A stretch of 64,000 nt of DNA from Ceratodon purpureus (lineage: Eukaryota > Streptophyta > Bryopsida > Pseudoditrichales > Ditrichaceae): contig CM026427.1 of NCBI GenBank assembly GCA_014871385.1, positions 10,044,430-10,108,429 of the forward strand. The letters are read 5' to 3'. Made by a program: the position numbers and the translations under genes. The notes below the pieces were generated by a model that saw only the letters and a program-made list of their open reading frames with translations, made no database searches and was not told the origin of the DNA. Positions 11,667-24,640 of this stretch are shown here, piece by piece; position 1 is the stretch's first letter, and each line of letters starts with the position of its first letter.

Positions 11667-13729
11667 CATCCACGGCGCGATTTGGTGAAACAAGGGGAAG
11701 ATTTCGGCCTGTCTTGATAGTATCATATCCTGTCTGTGCTGTGCACAAGCTGAGTGCAAATATTTCTAGAGGCTGCAAAAATTATGGAGAACATGTCAAA
11801 TTTCCTTGCGAGTGATTGATGCAATCGGAACCGCAACTCTACAGAAGTTAAGGATGAGGTGATTTACAGCGCTGGAACTAGACGATCCTCATGTACTTAT
11901 GCAATATTTGTTAATGAAATGCGAGCAGCAAATTTTGAATCAATATGCGCTAGCTATTCCTGTGCAGCCCAAGATTAAAGAGTAGAGTCTATCAGATCAG
12001 AGATTCACAACATTTGCATTTGGCAAATTACTAAGAACTAAATTACTAAGAATGGTGAAGGTTGGTGATTTAAGTGGCATTTCATCTGTCAAGAGCACAA
12101 TACTGGATAGGAAAAAACGAAAAAAACCATGGCTGTAAAACTATGAACCGCGAGATTAACTATGAATATGCAGAAACAGGATCCAGCAGCGGGTTAATAG
12201 CAGGCTGACCCCAAATTACTGTGTGCAAGTGTTCACTTTGCAGTTCACTTAATTCTGTCTGCAGCGTCCGAAACTCAGACTGTGCTTATCGCATGTTTGG
12301 CACAGTAGGAGGCAAGAGACAGTAAGGTATTTGTTCTTTTCTGTTGTGGGCTTCAACTTGTATTGAACTGACTTAGATTCGACGACTTGGACTCGGCGAC
12401 TTGATCTAAAAGTTAGTCATGCCCAATTGCCTGGACAATCAGAGAATGTTGATTCCAAGAAAATTGCCAGATTCAACGCACGTGATTGAGTTTTTCGACA
12501 TAAAATCCTTCAAACAACATATAAGTCAGAATCCGACGGCATAAAATCAGGATACTGCAGTGAAATTGTAATACAGGAATCCCAGAGAGCGAGCCTTAAA
12601 ATCTCTGTCGTCTCTTAGAATGGTTACAACCTTGGACAGTCTATTATCGCATGAAATCTGATAACTAACTTAACCTAACCAACGCTCATGCTGGATCCTC
12701 AGGATGCTTCACAGGGAATAAGATAGTTGCCCTTATCATCAAACTGTTGCAAAAAATCAACAAGTTTAGACCATGCACCGCTTTTCAACTGTCATTCTTC
12801 AGCCACAACTCGAATAAATCCTAATCAAGTGAAGCGAATCAGCTGCTGAGCCCATCCTCCTCCAGGATTTCTGGTATTATATGGAATTTTTCCAAGCGTC
12901 AGGCCCAAAGTCTCCACGTTACAAATGATAAAAGTTCCCAAATCATACAGATGCTTAGGAATGTGCAACCATAGCAACACTAGTCCATTTGACACTGATC
13001 TCTTTCGGTAGCACGTGTCGTCTCTTATTTGAACCGATGCAATCCTTGCAACTCCTTGCTGGTGTTGAGAGCAGCTCAAAATGCTTATTCTCGTTCTCAT
13101 CTGTATCCCTTTTCAACTCCACAGAGTCTGCACAGTATGTTGAATTATTTCGGTCTCGCCACCTTTTGCACTGATTAGCCGTCCTTTTAGACTAGTGATA
13201 AAGAAGATAGTCGGCTTTCGTTCTTATCTCTGAGGAGTACACATAACACGAATAGGCAGACAAAATCTTTTTTGGAAGGCTAGCTCGGGAGCAGAATGTG
13301 TTGGAACGGCATAGTTCATCGCATTATTTGAGATTTTATCTCATTGTTCGGGAGGGCAGCAACGTATGACAAGTTCGCTTTGACGATTCTCGAAGTTTCA
13401 TCTTCGCTCTCTTCGTGGGGAGGTTGCACCCACCTGAGGCCTCTTCCTAGGTGAGTTCTCAGTTGTAACTTATGTCTCAAGCATCGACTTGAATTGAAAA
13501 TTCTGCTCCCAAGTTCGTTAAACATCTTGCACAATTTAATTTAGATTCTTTACTAAGATGTCTTCTTGCCCGGGTCTGAGGTTTTTTTAACGGAGTATGA
13601 AGTGTTGTGCAGCTACCAAGGGAGGTATCCGGGCGGTGTCGGCATACAAGCACATCTTGTATATTAGTGCACATTGCAAAGAATTCCGCCACGAGGAACC
13701 TTCCACAAGCTGTGTCTTAAGGTGGTGAA
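11667..13729. other. Intergenic DNA, no gene seen
   Basis: Mixed-composition DNA with only short shadow frames. The stretch just before 13730 should hold the promoter and 5'UTR of the small WRKY-N gene, but no TATA-like box or other site could be assigned with confidence. Confidence 0.5.
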
Positions 13730-14032
13730 ATGGAGCCAGACTTTGCCATTAGGCACATGTTTAGCGGAAAATGTGACACCACCGAGTGTGCGGAGAAGGT
13801 TGAAGCAATGTTGAGCACGGCCATCCTGCATCAAGAGGATGTATGGAACATGCTCGTGGAAAATGCACCTGAAGGAGCAGTTTCCGTCGATCCTCTCACA
13901 GGGGAGACGTCCACGGTAGCAGTTGATCCCAAGGTCTTGAAGGCGATGAAGCAGAAGCTCGAGAACGCCATAGATTGGTGTCAGCTGGCGCAAACGCGAC
14001 TCAAGAGCCTTGTGTCCAACCAAGCCCAGTGA
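13730..14032 (+). CDS. Small stand-alone WRKY N-terminal-domain protein, 100 aa
   Basis: A single-exon frame from ATG 13730 to TGA 14032. Residues ~17-95 match the N-terminal domain of the WRKY gene at 33512 and the small protein at 18004. Shared features are EKVEAMLSTAI, then QEDVWNML, a variable loop, and KLENAIDWCQLAQTRLK. The pattern is two amphipathic helices, the second with an invariant W-C pair. The protein stops three to seven residues after this domain; no WRKY heptad or zinc finger lies downstream before 18 kb. A competitor or dimerisation partner of the WRKY protein is a fair inference but not shown. The GAA/GAG, AAG-rich codon use and conservation with two paralogs argue that it is real coding sequence. 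Confidence 0.7.
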   Translation: MEPDFAIRHMFSGKCDTTECAEKVEAMLSTAILHQEDVWNMLVENAPEGAVSVDPLTGETSTVAVDPKVLKAMKQKLENAIDWCQLAQTRLKSLVSNQAQ

Positions 14033-16496
14033 ATAACCTCATCACCTTCACGGCTGCCATCACAATGCACACGTCAATCGAGGTTGACATCAAAGGTTTC
14101 AGCCTCACTTAGTCCCACACTCTTACAAAAATGCAAGCTCAACTAGTCATTTTTATGACTTCTGTTTATAAGAATCAAGCTCAATTTGCAGTGGCAATTA
14201 TGTACATCAGTTCATCTCCGAACGGATACCCAAGATGGCTGGCATAGTAGAAGTTCTACTTAGTACATATCAGATGCCAATCCTAACTGAGGTAGACACT
14301 CTGCAAAGTCTAGAAGCAAACGAGAGCCAAGCCTACCATATAGTGAAAGACGATAAAGGCATTGCTTGCCACAAGAATCTAGATGTGTAGCACTTGCTAT
14401 GCATACTGGAAAATGTTAACTTGAAATTTTTATTTGTAAGGTTTGAAGTGTGCAACAGTTGGGACATGATTTGCTCGTGTGCAAGTCAGACAAAGTCACA
14501 GCTCCTAGTAATTGAGAACAGGCAATGCATTCTCGAATCTCTGTAATCGTCCTCTTGTGGCATCGATTCTTAATGCAGAGTTCTAAATAAAAGCTTGAAA
14601 TGTGTACAATCTTAAGCTTCGCTTGAATGCACAGCTGGCTACGGCTTGTTAAAATCAACTTTTTATTACACAGACAACGAGAGATCATAGCTCAGCTTCA
14701 ACTTCGTTTTCAAATGTCCATGATTTCATATGTCCATGATGGGATGTATACATGATTTGGAAAGAAGGGATTCATGCAATTTAAGCGGGTATGAAGGTGA
14801 CCCAAGTGCCCCACGTTGCACAGATGTGTTGCATTTGCTTTGTGCTCTTGCTCTGTAACACAGAATGCGAACTGCTCTTCCTCTTCAAAGTTATATCCTT
14901 GTTACAGTTGTTCATATTACTGGAGCTTATACATATGTGAAGGTGGCTTGAAAACTGTTCAATGCTGGACAAATACCTTGAGTGACATACACACTGGAGC
15001 AGCAGATCTACAGCTTTGCAATGCCAACCTCACTCTCGTTCGATCTGCAGCCTTGGTGTACACTCAAAGTTTTATTGAGTGCATGCTTCTCCGAAGTATG
15101 GGGTAACATGATTCCAGTTTCCGATCAATAATGTGCAGAAAGAGTCAGAATTTTCAAAGCGAACGTTGAATTCATTGACTGCTAAGGCTAAAATTTACCA
15201 CACCTATGCTAGTTCACAGCATTGAACGAAGTAAACAAGTACCTCGGGATAAATTATGAGTGGTAAAGAAGCCACGAATAAGGGATCGCAGCCCCCACGA
15301 ACTGGTTACTGGAGCTGTAACATTATGTTTGTATTTTTTTTTTCTCATGGAAAGGCTAAGAAAGTAAGCTGTGGCTGCAGGGTGGTATTATGAGTGGACA
15401 TTGAAATAGTGTTGATTCTTGGGTTTCCAATGCAAGAAAATGGTACCTCCAGAATAATAATCATGTCATGGGAATAGGTTCTCACACCTACCACTCCATT
15501 GACTTGGGCCACTTGATATCACCAACACATACTGAAAGGAAAGTCAACCCAGTGAATACACTGAGTTTGTCATGAAATCACTTGATTCTTCTTGACACTG
15601 GCCCAAATTTCAAAAATTATAATACAGTATTACTTTAGCAACTCCCTATTGTTTTGGAATTATCACCAAATTACAACAGCCTTCTGATGTTAATTAGAAT
15701 TTTGGTACCACATCTGATGGTCTTTCATTTGAAATGGGCTTTGTTGGAATGGTTGGAATGAATCTCTTGTGTAACATGGTTCATGCTAGGCTAGCAGCTG
15801 AAGCAGTTTCAGCGAAACAGAAGGTAGCACTGAAACCAGTGCCGCCCAAGTTCCGGAGTGGTTTTAGAGGTACATAAACCGATAATGATAGCACTATATT
15901 CTGGCATGCACAAGTGGATGAAAAATTGGTTTACTTACTACTATTTCTAGTTCTACAATACTTGTTTTTGATAACAAGATACCTTTATTTTACAGGAAAT
16001 TTAATACAATTCATAAAAATTTGAATTTCATTTTATCCATGATTGTCTTACCTTTGGGTTAAGTTTTTAACACCAACTCTACCATTTAACCAGGAGAAAG
16101 GCTCCAAAAGTGACGATTTCTGGTGCCGCTACCTTACTTCTTCAGTAAGGATGATTTCAATTTCATGAAAGATCAGACATAAAATGGGATGGGGCCGCTG
16201 AAAATTTTCACTATTTAAGCAGATGTCATAAAAGTTACCCTAATCACACATACCTGAATTCTCATCATCTAGGGCAATAAGATCAACTGACGAAGAGTTT
16301 CTTGTCCACCAGTTTGCACCTGATTCCTGGACCAGTACACCTCTCATTCAAATTCCTGTAGCCTTCAATAATTTCATAGATTTTACTAAGTTCTTCCTGA
16401 ATTCACAAGCCACACTTATTAAATCCCGACATGCATTGTTCGCCTCTGCAAGTGTTTCCTTCACCGCTTTCGATCTGCATCTAACAGTAAGTGTCA
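14033..16496. other. Intergenic DNA, no gene seen
   Basis: Only short frames without domains. I searched here for a WRKY heptad or C-x-C/H-x-C finger belonging to the small gene at 13730 and saw none. Confidence 0.5.
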
Positions 16497-16646
16497 AATA
16501 CCCATGCGATACTTAGGTGATATAATCTCCATACCCGTACTATACTCGGGTGATATCATCTCCATACCCGTAAGATACTTGGGTGATATTACCGAGATAC
16601 CCTTATGATACTTCGTTGATATATGAAATACCCGTTTGATACTCGG
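16497..16646. repeat. 11-bp-period array, copy 1 (13-14 units)
   Basis: The sequence divides into consecutive 11-mers: GATACTTAGGT (16508), GATATAATCTC, CATACCCGTAC, TATACTCGGGT, GATATCATCTC, CATACCCGTAA, GATACTTGGGT and so on, to about 16646. Most units carry GATA(C/T) at the start. Units also resemble each other every third one, giving a 33-bp higher order. It is the reverse-strand form of the arrays at 43399 and 49674. Because 33 bp is 11 codons, both strands stay open and yield a periodic peptide (ISPxYxTGMEx), which I take as a by-product. Confidence 0.8.
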
Positions 16647-18003
16647 GCCGCGCTGTGCTAAAGGCACTCTCTGTTCCTGTGAATGCAGAAAGCAAGGTCT
16701 ATGCATGAATCAGTTTTCATTCAAAGACTAATATTATGAGTATGAAGCACACAAATTACAGAATACAATTCACACAACAATTTTTTTATCAAAACTTCTT
16801 TGAAAAAAGACAGCAATTACAGATTGCACACAAAATGACTTATCCCCAAAGATTCGAGATTCGCCACCTCTGAAAATCATTCAAAAGCTTGTCAATACTT
16901 CTTTCTCCAAGCCACAGTGACTTCGGCATTTTTTGACATGTTATTATACACCATTCAAGACCAATATTCGTTGACATTCTAAAAAGCCAACAATGTACAT
17001 GCTTCAGAAAACATAAAAAAATAAGGAAACTAGAAACATATTCCACAGAAAAACAATTATGCAAACATAAAAAATAAGGAACCTACAAACATATTTTACA
17101 GAAAATCAATCATACACACTTGTAAAGAGTTCTATTATCAGAACGCTTGTCTCTCAGCTCTCAACAGGCAAGTTTTCCCGGAGCCCAGATGTACCGAGAA
17201 GACTTGGTTCCAGACACGGATCGACCGCCACTGCACCGAATTTCCAATTATAAAACTACACAGGAGCAACTGATTGACACAATCAAGGATGCTTTTGAAT
17301 CGATGATCACATCAGACTGATTTCTTCTCCCTTGGGCTTTTTTTTCCCCACTGTTATTGCACAAAGCAAACAGTGTGGATCTCGTCTGTGAACAAGCACT
17401 TCCTCGATCTCCATCGCCATGGCAGTGGACTGAGTGTGTCATATATATGATGCCGGTGCATCTGTACTCTGACACACATTGCAATTCCCACCTTCACAAC
17501 TGTACCTCCGGCTAGCTAGCTAGGAGCCTACGTTGGAGTGTCAGTTTTTTCTGAAGCTTCTGTGATCTGTGATGCGTTGACATGTTGCTTGAAATCAGTT
17601 TTTTAAGTCTAGATCAAGGTTTTGAGAACGTGGGTAGTGGACATCGGTCATTTTATACTCCTCTTTCTTCTGCATTGTCTCTGTTTTGCTAGATAACTGT
17701 ATCACTTCATTGGAGATGTGAAATTAATCATGTCCGTGTTGAGGCTTTTGGTACATTTTTTATCTGTAGATGTTCAGTGTGTTGCTGATGTGAGTGAGTG
17801 ATTCAAGCATTGTGAGCTGAGCTGTGACTAGTTTTGAAGGTGCTACATCCCAGTTTTTTGCTTTGTTATAAGGTTGTAGCATTGTGGTATTTCTTTGAGG
17901 TTTTGAGGACTCGTTCCGTGGTGTGGAGAGTGGAGTTCCAGATTCTGCTGAGTTGCGGGGTTTGAGTTGATAAGGTTCATTTTTTGGGAGTTTTTAGGAG
18001 TCG
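16647..18003. other. Intergenic/promoter DNA of the 18004 gene
   Basis: A-rich around 16760-17100, then GT-rich 17530-18000, which looks like 5'UTR or promoter of the following gene. No other gene seen. Confidence 0.4.
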
Positions 18004-18462
18004 ATGGAAGTCTGTAAGAGCAAGCCTGCTCCGATCGACCTCACACTGTGCATAAGCAATGGCGCTAGAAGCCCGACGAGTGAGATCACGGGTGACTCGT
18101 TTCCGCCACGCGAGGAGTACGGTGCAAAGGACGGATCAAGCGACACAGCAGAGTATGCGGAGAAGGTGGAGGCAATGCTGAGCACGGCGATAATGCAGCA
18201 GGAGGACATCTGGAACTTGCTCATGCTGAGCGTCTCCGAGGGCCTGGCTTACCATCCCGACTCGGACGGCATGTCCACGGTCGCGAAAATCTCCCCCGAG
18301 TATTTTTTCACTATGAAAGGCAAGTTAGAAAACTCCATCAACTGGTGTTCGTTAGCTCAAAGCCGGCTGAAGCGCATCATTTCCCCCGACCCTAAGCGGC
18401 TCACGCCATCACTGCAGAAATATCGACCTAGAATTGTTGATGAGAGCGAATTGAATTGTTGA
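18004..18462 (+). CDS. Small stand-alone WRKY N-terminal-domain protein, 152 aa
   Basis: A single-exon frame from ATG 18004 to TGA 18462. Residues ~1-47 are a polar leader that includes IDLTLCIS, loosely like an EAR-type LxLxL repressor motif but not matching it exactly. Residues ~48-126 are the same domain as in 13730 and 33512: EYAEKVEAMLSTAI, QEDIWNLL, then KLENSINWCSLAQSRLKRI. A basic tail of about 25 residues follows. There is no WRKY heptad or zinc finger in or just after the gene. It is closer to the 13730 protein (identical EKVEAMLSTAI) than to the full WRKY protein, so the two small genes probably arose by duplication of one another. The role is unknown; interference with WRKY dimerisation is an inference. 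Confidence 0.7.
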   Translation: MEVCKSKPAPIDLTLCISNGARSPTSEITGDSFPPREEYGAKDGSSDTAEYAEKVEAMLSTAIMQQEDIWNLLMLSVSEGLAYHPDSDGMSTVAKISPEYFFTMKGKLENSINWCSLAQSRLKRIISPDPKRLTPSLQKYRPRIVDESELNC

Positions 18463-20233
18463 ATTTTTTTTGGGGATGATTGCGACAAGCGTGTGCAATG
18501 CTGACGGCTTCGAGAGAGAACTGACAATGTGACCGATTGGCAATCACGCTTGATGGCCATCACTTTCGGTGCTGTATCACCACCTTCATGTTCAGTACAA
18601 TGAGTAGAATCTAATAGGTCAAATCAGGAAACTAGAAGTAGCATAAACTCTGCCATATTCAGCAGATGCTATCTATGGTTTTCACGCAGATCGGGTACAC
18701 ATGAAGATGGAAGGTTAGACAAGGACCAAGAAAGTGCTGCTTCATCAGTTTTGGTTGCCATTCAACAGCTGTTCTCTCTCCTGCTGTCTTGCTGATGGGA
18801 GTATATAAAAAGATTTATGTGGATACATTGACAGAGTAATAGTGATAGGTAGTTTCCATTGAAATAACAATTTGGTCCCAAACGGAGGTTTCTTTGCTTC
18901 TCAAGACGCGATGCTGGCTTGAGACAAATGTAGAGATGCCTTGGAATTAAATCCTGTTGACAGTTCACCCTGATGTTAGAATGCTGTGCACTCAAGTTGT
19001 TCTGCAGAGATGAAATTGTATGATTGGAAACTTAAGAAAGAAATGCTTTCGTTTCAGTGCCTGAATGTCACACTTGGGCACAATGTCAGCAGACTGCATT
19101 GTACACTTTCGTCGATCTCTTGCCGTATCTTTCAACATTTGCAAACAGAATACGGTTCTCTGCTCTAATGCGTGAATGGGCAGTACAACGTTTTCAGTCT
19201 GCTCGTACCCATTGTCCACTTCTGTGAAATCAAGTAGCAGTATAGTTTGCTTTAGGACACACATGATGTACGTTCCTTCGATCGTCCAGGCACATGGAAG
19301 GAAATGCCACTGAGAGTCGAAATGTAACTTCTTCCAGGTTGGAAATCTCGTCACTCATTGGCTGACTCCACACATCCGAAACAAGTGACCCATGTGCACT
19401 CTTCGGAAAATTCTGCCATCATCATAGATTGGTTCGAACTTCGCAGAAGTGTAAACTTCACAAAAAAGGCTTGATAGAATCATGGTTTAAATCAATGCTT
19501 CGTCACATTCTGCAAAAACAGGAACGTTACTATGCACAATTGAAATAGAGCACCTTCCGAACGTCACTGCTCTACCAGTCAATGCAAGGAACGACGTGAC
19601 AGCTATATCTTCAGAGTGATGTCAATTTGACGTGATTGCATAGATCATGAGACAATCAGGCAGACTCGGCGAGTCCAAAGACTGTTGAAAGAACAACAAT
19701 CAAGAACTAATCAACTTAGAAAACTTCATTGCATGTGAATTGACCAAAAAATTGAAGAGGCTACTATTATTCTGTATCAAATTGAGGATTACAGTAAATG
19801 AATATTGTTTACAATCGAATTAAGGGCTGGTAGCTCCTCTCTATTGCAATATAGGAAGAGATAAATGATCGTTATGTGCTATATTTTCGTCATAATCAAT
19901 TTCAAAAAAAGGCACAAGAATTTCTAAACTCTTCTCAGATTGGTCCCAAGTCACCTCCTAAAGAACACTTCCGAATCTGCATCCAAAAATGATCTCTCAT
20001 CATAATCTACCCTTTCGCAAGCTTCAGACAATCTAACCTCTAGAGCTAGAAGATACACAGTTGGGCTCTGCTCAAATGGATAAAAGAACTTCATAACATG
20101 AAAACGAAACCTGAAAGAAACCTCCCACCCTTCCACAGGCCAAGAATACTTTCCAAGTCTTCATCACAGTCGCTCCTAGCAAATCCAGATGAACGACTGA
20201 AGATGTCCATGCATTCTCCAACGCCTTCTTCCT
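18463..20233. other. Intergenic DNA, no gene seen
   Basis: Short shadow frames only. The interval lies between the stop of the 18004 gene and the 3' end of the minus-strand 60-aa gene, so it must hold both 3'UTRs. Confidence 0.5.
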
Positions 20234-20416
20234 TCATTGTTGGTCGACCTTCTTCTTCGGCGTCGCCGTGGCTGCAGCAGTAGCTGCTGCCATAGCAGCT
20301 CCTACCGCACCCATCTTCACACCCCCCGCTGCCTTGAACAAGGTCGCCATCTTGGCAGCAGCTGCCACCCCGGCCGCAGCTGCCGCTCGCAACACCACCG
20401 TCGGCTTCACCCCCAT
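20234..20416 (-). CDS. 60-aa Ala-rich protein with Lys-rich tail, unrecognised
   Basis: ATG at 20416, stop at 20234. The product is strongly Ala/Gly/Val-rich and weakly hydrophobic (VVLRAAAAAGVAAAAKMATL, then GAVGAAMAAATAAATA) and ends TPKKKVDQQ. This could be a small organellar or membrane-associated protein. The transcript model is supported by a good upstream splice pair: donor CACA|GTAAGC at 21338/21337 and acceptor TTTTGCAG|AATTG with exon start at 20446, 30 nt before the ATG. This puts a ~0.9-kb intron in the 5'UTR. A longer overlapping frame (20444-20091) is Cys/Gly-rich and is probably a shadow, but I cannot exclude it. No family recognised. Confidence 0.45.
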   Translation of the reverse strand: MGVKPTVVLRAAAAAGVAAAAKMATLFKAAGGVKMGAVGAAMAAATAAATATPKKKVDQQ

Positions 20417-20446
20417 TGCAAAACCGCCGATGAAACCCCTTCAATT

Positions 20447-21574
20447 CTGCAAAATCAGCGGAACACTCTCAATAACATCTTCCAACAGCAATCACACACC
20501 AACTCATAAAAACAAAAAAAAAAAACACTTCGAAGAGTCAGTTATCTGATCATCCTCACATCAACCGCCACCATCATCAACCAACCATTCACCTGCATTC
20601 TCACAACTACTCACTTCACGTGAACCCATGTTCCACCTCAAACTGGTTCCCTTATCCCCGCTAATTCACATGCAAGCAGAACGACCCCATCGAGTGAATC
20701 CACCAACCATCCAAAACAAAACCAATTCACCTCTCTCCTCACCAAACCCTAATTTCCATCTCTGCCATACAAGGATCAAAATGAAAAGAAATCACATGAA
20801 AATACTTTCCACCTGAAATTCTCTCCTCTACCATGGAACGATTCACATGAAACCAAAGACCTAACCGTCGAACGAATCCACAAATCTAACTAGTGGGTGT
20901 CAATAGCTTGGATCACCTCACTAAAAACCGGCAAATTCCATCACCCATCTCAAGACCAAGAAAATGGTACTGTAAATAAATAAATGTATCACCCAGTTTC
21001 TCCACCTTTGTAGAATTCACCAAAATCCTCCCCCAAACCATCCAACACCCACTATTGTAAACCCAATTGAAACCCCAAATTCTCCTCACAAAACCTCAGA
21101 AGAAGAATACATGTGCTCTAGAAACGAAGTAAATGAGCTTCGTTCCACCTGAATTGTGTGCTCACCTACGGAACGACTCACATGGGAACAGAGATGGAAC
21201 CGTCGAGTGAATCCACAAAGTTCGTGATTGCGAAACCAATTGCCTCAAACCCTAATGTGATCAAACCTCGGATTCTAGACAGAAAGTTGTTGTGGCTTAT
21301 TGTTGGAAGATGGGAGAGGAAGGTGAGGTTAGCTTACTGTGCGAGAGGAGCTTGGCAGCCGGGGTGACGGGATCGGAGAGTGGAGCACAATGGCTTGGAG
21401 AAGAGTGTGGCCAGAGCACAATGTGTTGGGATTGCAAACGGTGGTGTCTACGTTTCACCTGAATCAGTGTTGGAGCGAGTCTGGGATCTCGGGAGGGATA
21501 TTCGCGTGGGATTCCTTTTCGAATGTTTAGAGTGTTCCTTTAACTTTTTGGAGCTCATGTGTGAAGTTGCTTAG
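20447..21574 (-). other. 5'UTR exon and intron of the 20416 gene
   Basis: On the minus strand a non-coding exon ends at 21338 with CACA|GTAAGC. The intron down to 20447 is G/T-rich on the transcribed strand, like the first introns of other genes here (1-370, 56-57 kb). Plus-strand frames in it are shadows. Confidence 0.4.
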
Positions 21575-22574
21575 GGTGTTTAGGGTGTTTGAATGTCTTG
21601 AGGTTTCCATGGTAGGGTGCATGTGTGTGCGCTTGCCTTGGTTATGTAGGTTATGTTGGTTGTGTTCAAATTGAGTCTACTCATGTATGATAATTCGACA
21701 ATGTATCTTAAATGGCTGCGGAGGCGCTTTAATGGTTTAATCCTTGTTACTATATGATAAAGAAATTATAAAGGATTGACAGTTAATTCTTTCTAATTTT
21801 GTAGTAGCCTACCATTGAAATAGATAAGTATTTGGCCTTAAATTATTATTTTTTGGATAATGATACCACACAATCCGCTTCTGGCATTTGTTTTTGATTT
21901 TTATGTGAAATAGTTAATGAGCCCCTTATTGATGTAAGATTAATTCTACTAATTGTTTTGTTGAATGACAAAGTTAATGGAGGCAACAATATCTAAAAGT
22001 ATTTTATCATTTTTCAAATAGTTGAATAAATCGTGCAAGGTCCATTTTGAAACATATTTAGTAAAGTTATAGGTTAACAACAATTACAATGTTAAATTGA
22101 TATCGTAGCAAATTTTATTGTTTATAGTTGAAAATATTAAAATTAAATCATCAATATTTTTTTTGAAAATTATCTTTGATAAAAGTAAAAACATGTTTGA
22201 CATGTTTTGTTTTCCATTATTTGATTATGCTTAGACTTTACAACAATGGTATATGTGGAAGGATGGGACTAATATTTACAATTGGGTTATAGACTAGACT
22301 TTAATTTCTGAAGAAAAATGTTGTGATATACAAATGTAGTGAGATTCAAAACTTGAAACAAGTTTAGAATGAAAGATTTGGGATTCATTCCACAGGTACA
22401 AATTGTACCTTTTTCTTAGATGAGATGATTGTGAGTGATGTACCATTTTTGAACTAAGGGCGTTGTAAGTGAGTTAAAGTTCAACGTTTTCGTTGTTAAA
22501 CCAAAAGGAATGGTCATGTTCTACAAAAGAGCAATGATAATAAGAAGAATACTAAAGTCCATAAACAATTATCT
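21575..22574. other. AT-rich intergenic DNA
   Basis: No open frame or repeat of note; A/T-rich throughout. Confidence 0.5.
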
Positions 22575-23155
22575 GTTAGCTAATGGAAGTGTACCAATTT
22601 TTACAGCCTTTAATAATAATTCCCACTTTTGTATGCAGTGTACTCAATGACTCATAAGTTTGTTGGGTAATGGATGTGTACCAAGATTTACAGCTTGTAA
22701 TTATAATTTCCACTCTTGTATGTGGTGTCACTGAATGACTTGAGTTTGCTGGTTAATGGATGTGTACTAATATCGCAGCCAGTAATCATAATTTCCACTC
22801 TTGCATGCAATGTCACTAAATGACTTGGGTTTGCTGGCTAATGGATGTGTACCAAGTATTATAGCCTGTAATCATAATTCCCACTCTTGCATTAGCTATC
22901 ACAAATGACTCTTAAATGACTCAAGTTGGCTGGCTGATAAGTGTGTACGAACATTTACAGCCAGTTTTGATAATTCCCACTCTTGCATGTGGTGTCACTG
23001 AATCACTCAAGTTTATTGGCTAATAGATGTGTACCAACATTTACAGCCACTCTTACATGTGGTATCATTAATGACTCAAGTTTACTGGCTAATAGATGTG
23101 TACTGAGTTTTATAGCTAGTAATCATAATTCTCACACTTGCCTGTGGTGCAACAT
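22575..23155. repeat. Degenerate minisatellite, seven ~70-96-bp units
   Basis: Seven successive units each contain CTAATGGATGTGTACC (or close), TTTACAGCC, AATCATAATT, CCCACTCTTGCATGTGGTGTC and AATGACTCAAGTTTGCTGG. Unit length is mostly 84-96 bp; the sixth is shortened by an internal deletion. Units differ by about 10-25 per cent by eye, so the array is old. The frame at 22983-23207 lies within it. Confidence 0.85.
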
Positions 23156-24640
23156 GTTAAAGTTTTTAATATTGATGACAAATTATCATAAATTGATTAT
23201 TAACTAACATCAATTAATTGCTAAAAAACATATATTCCTATTCAAAATTTAAATTTAACCAATTAAAAAGTAGAAATTGCAAAAAGCTTAAAAGTTAATT
23301 CATGTTTTTCTTGTTTACATGTCATTTTTTTGGAAATAAAAAACGAATATATTATCATGTCAATACATTAATACATTAATACATTATAGAAAATGATATA
23401 ATATTCTAAGTTCCAAATCATTCTAAACTTATACTATTTTAATATTTATGAATTTAAATAACCATATATAGGAAAATCCTAGCTATATATTAAAATCATT
23501 GCAGATGAGACCATCTCTATACAAAAGCAATTAAATTCTCCTAAACTTAATAAGTATAGTGATAGACAATGCTTATACATTTTCTATAGATTTATATTTA
23601 CTTCTTTATTGCCATATATAACTATTCTACAACAATGGTCCTATACGTGCTTTTAACAAATTTCTAATCACTATTAATTTATTTATTTATTTAGTTCTAC
23701 CTTCAATTAGGAATTGTTATTGGCAAAAATTTGAAAGTGAAGGCAGACTTAGTGTTTATTTCTAGAATGTTATGCATTCACCATTTTTGTTTCATACTTA
23801 AATAATAAAAAATACAAAATTCAATATTGAGAGGAAACTTGAACAAAGACAATAAGCTTTAGCAATTCCAAAAAAAGCTAATTTTTTCTAGATTGCTACT
23901 AAAACAATGAGGTTGCTAAACTTGCGAAAGAAAAAAAATGAAAAAGTAATAAATTTTAGCCAAAATTTACAAGTATGTAGCAACTTCATGATATGATTTC
24001 CATAATATCATTATAATATCACTTTAATATCTCAAGAATATTGCAAGAGATCTTACGGTCGTAGTGTGTAATGTATGCACAAGGTAGCAAACAAAATAAA
24101 CATTTATATGGGAGGTAAACATCGTGCACTAAATATCATAAAATGGTTATGGGATAATCGGCAAGCTCGACCCGGCCATCGTTCATCAAAGGACAGAACG
24201 AAGACGAATGTCGTCCACATTAGCATGTCCTATGCAAGACGACATTCATCCACATAAAGCCACCACGTGGCACAGAACATTCGAAGTCTGAAATCATCAG
24301 ATATGGATGAGAAATATCAGCAGAAAACATCCATTACCCCATGCACGCCTTTCGGGCGTCAGTTGCCGTAGACGAGAATCGTCGATTTCAAAGAACAGCA
24401 ACTATAGAAGATCATCCAGACGTCGCAACCCGCCCACTCATTAAGAAGGTTCCCGCCCCCGCGCATGGATGAAGTTAGAGCGGAAACAGGAAACTTAAAT
24501 TCGCGCGCTCCCCTGCCCTTTCCCAAGGATGCATACCCAAAAACCGCCATCTACCAAATCGTAGATGCAAGAGGCTGAAATGTACGGAAGAATCTGCCAC
24601 TTGTTGGCCTATGGTGCTGTGGCGGCTTAGGGTATACGTC
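23156..24640. other. AT-rich intergenic DNA, then promoter of the HMGB gene
   Basis: Very AT-rich up to ~24050, no gene. From ~24150 composition rises to near 50 per cent GC towards the 5'UTR exon of the HMGB gene. Confidence 0.5.

Noticed and set aside
16497-16646. CRISPR-like spacing of short repeats
   Set aside because: There are no unique spacers between repeats, the unit is 11 bp, and the DNA is eukaryotic.
16494-16706. Periodic peptide ISPxYxTGMEx on the minus strand
   Set aside because: It follows directly from a 33-bp higher order in the array; the other arrays do not preserve the peptide.
18004-18060. EAR repressor motif in the 18004 protein (LTLCI)
   Set aside because: The LxLxL pattern is not met because the last position is Ile; noted only as a resemblance.
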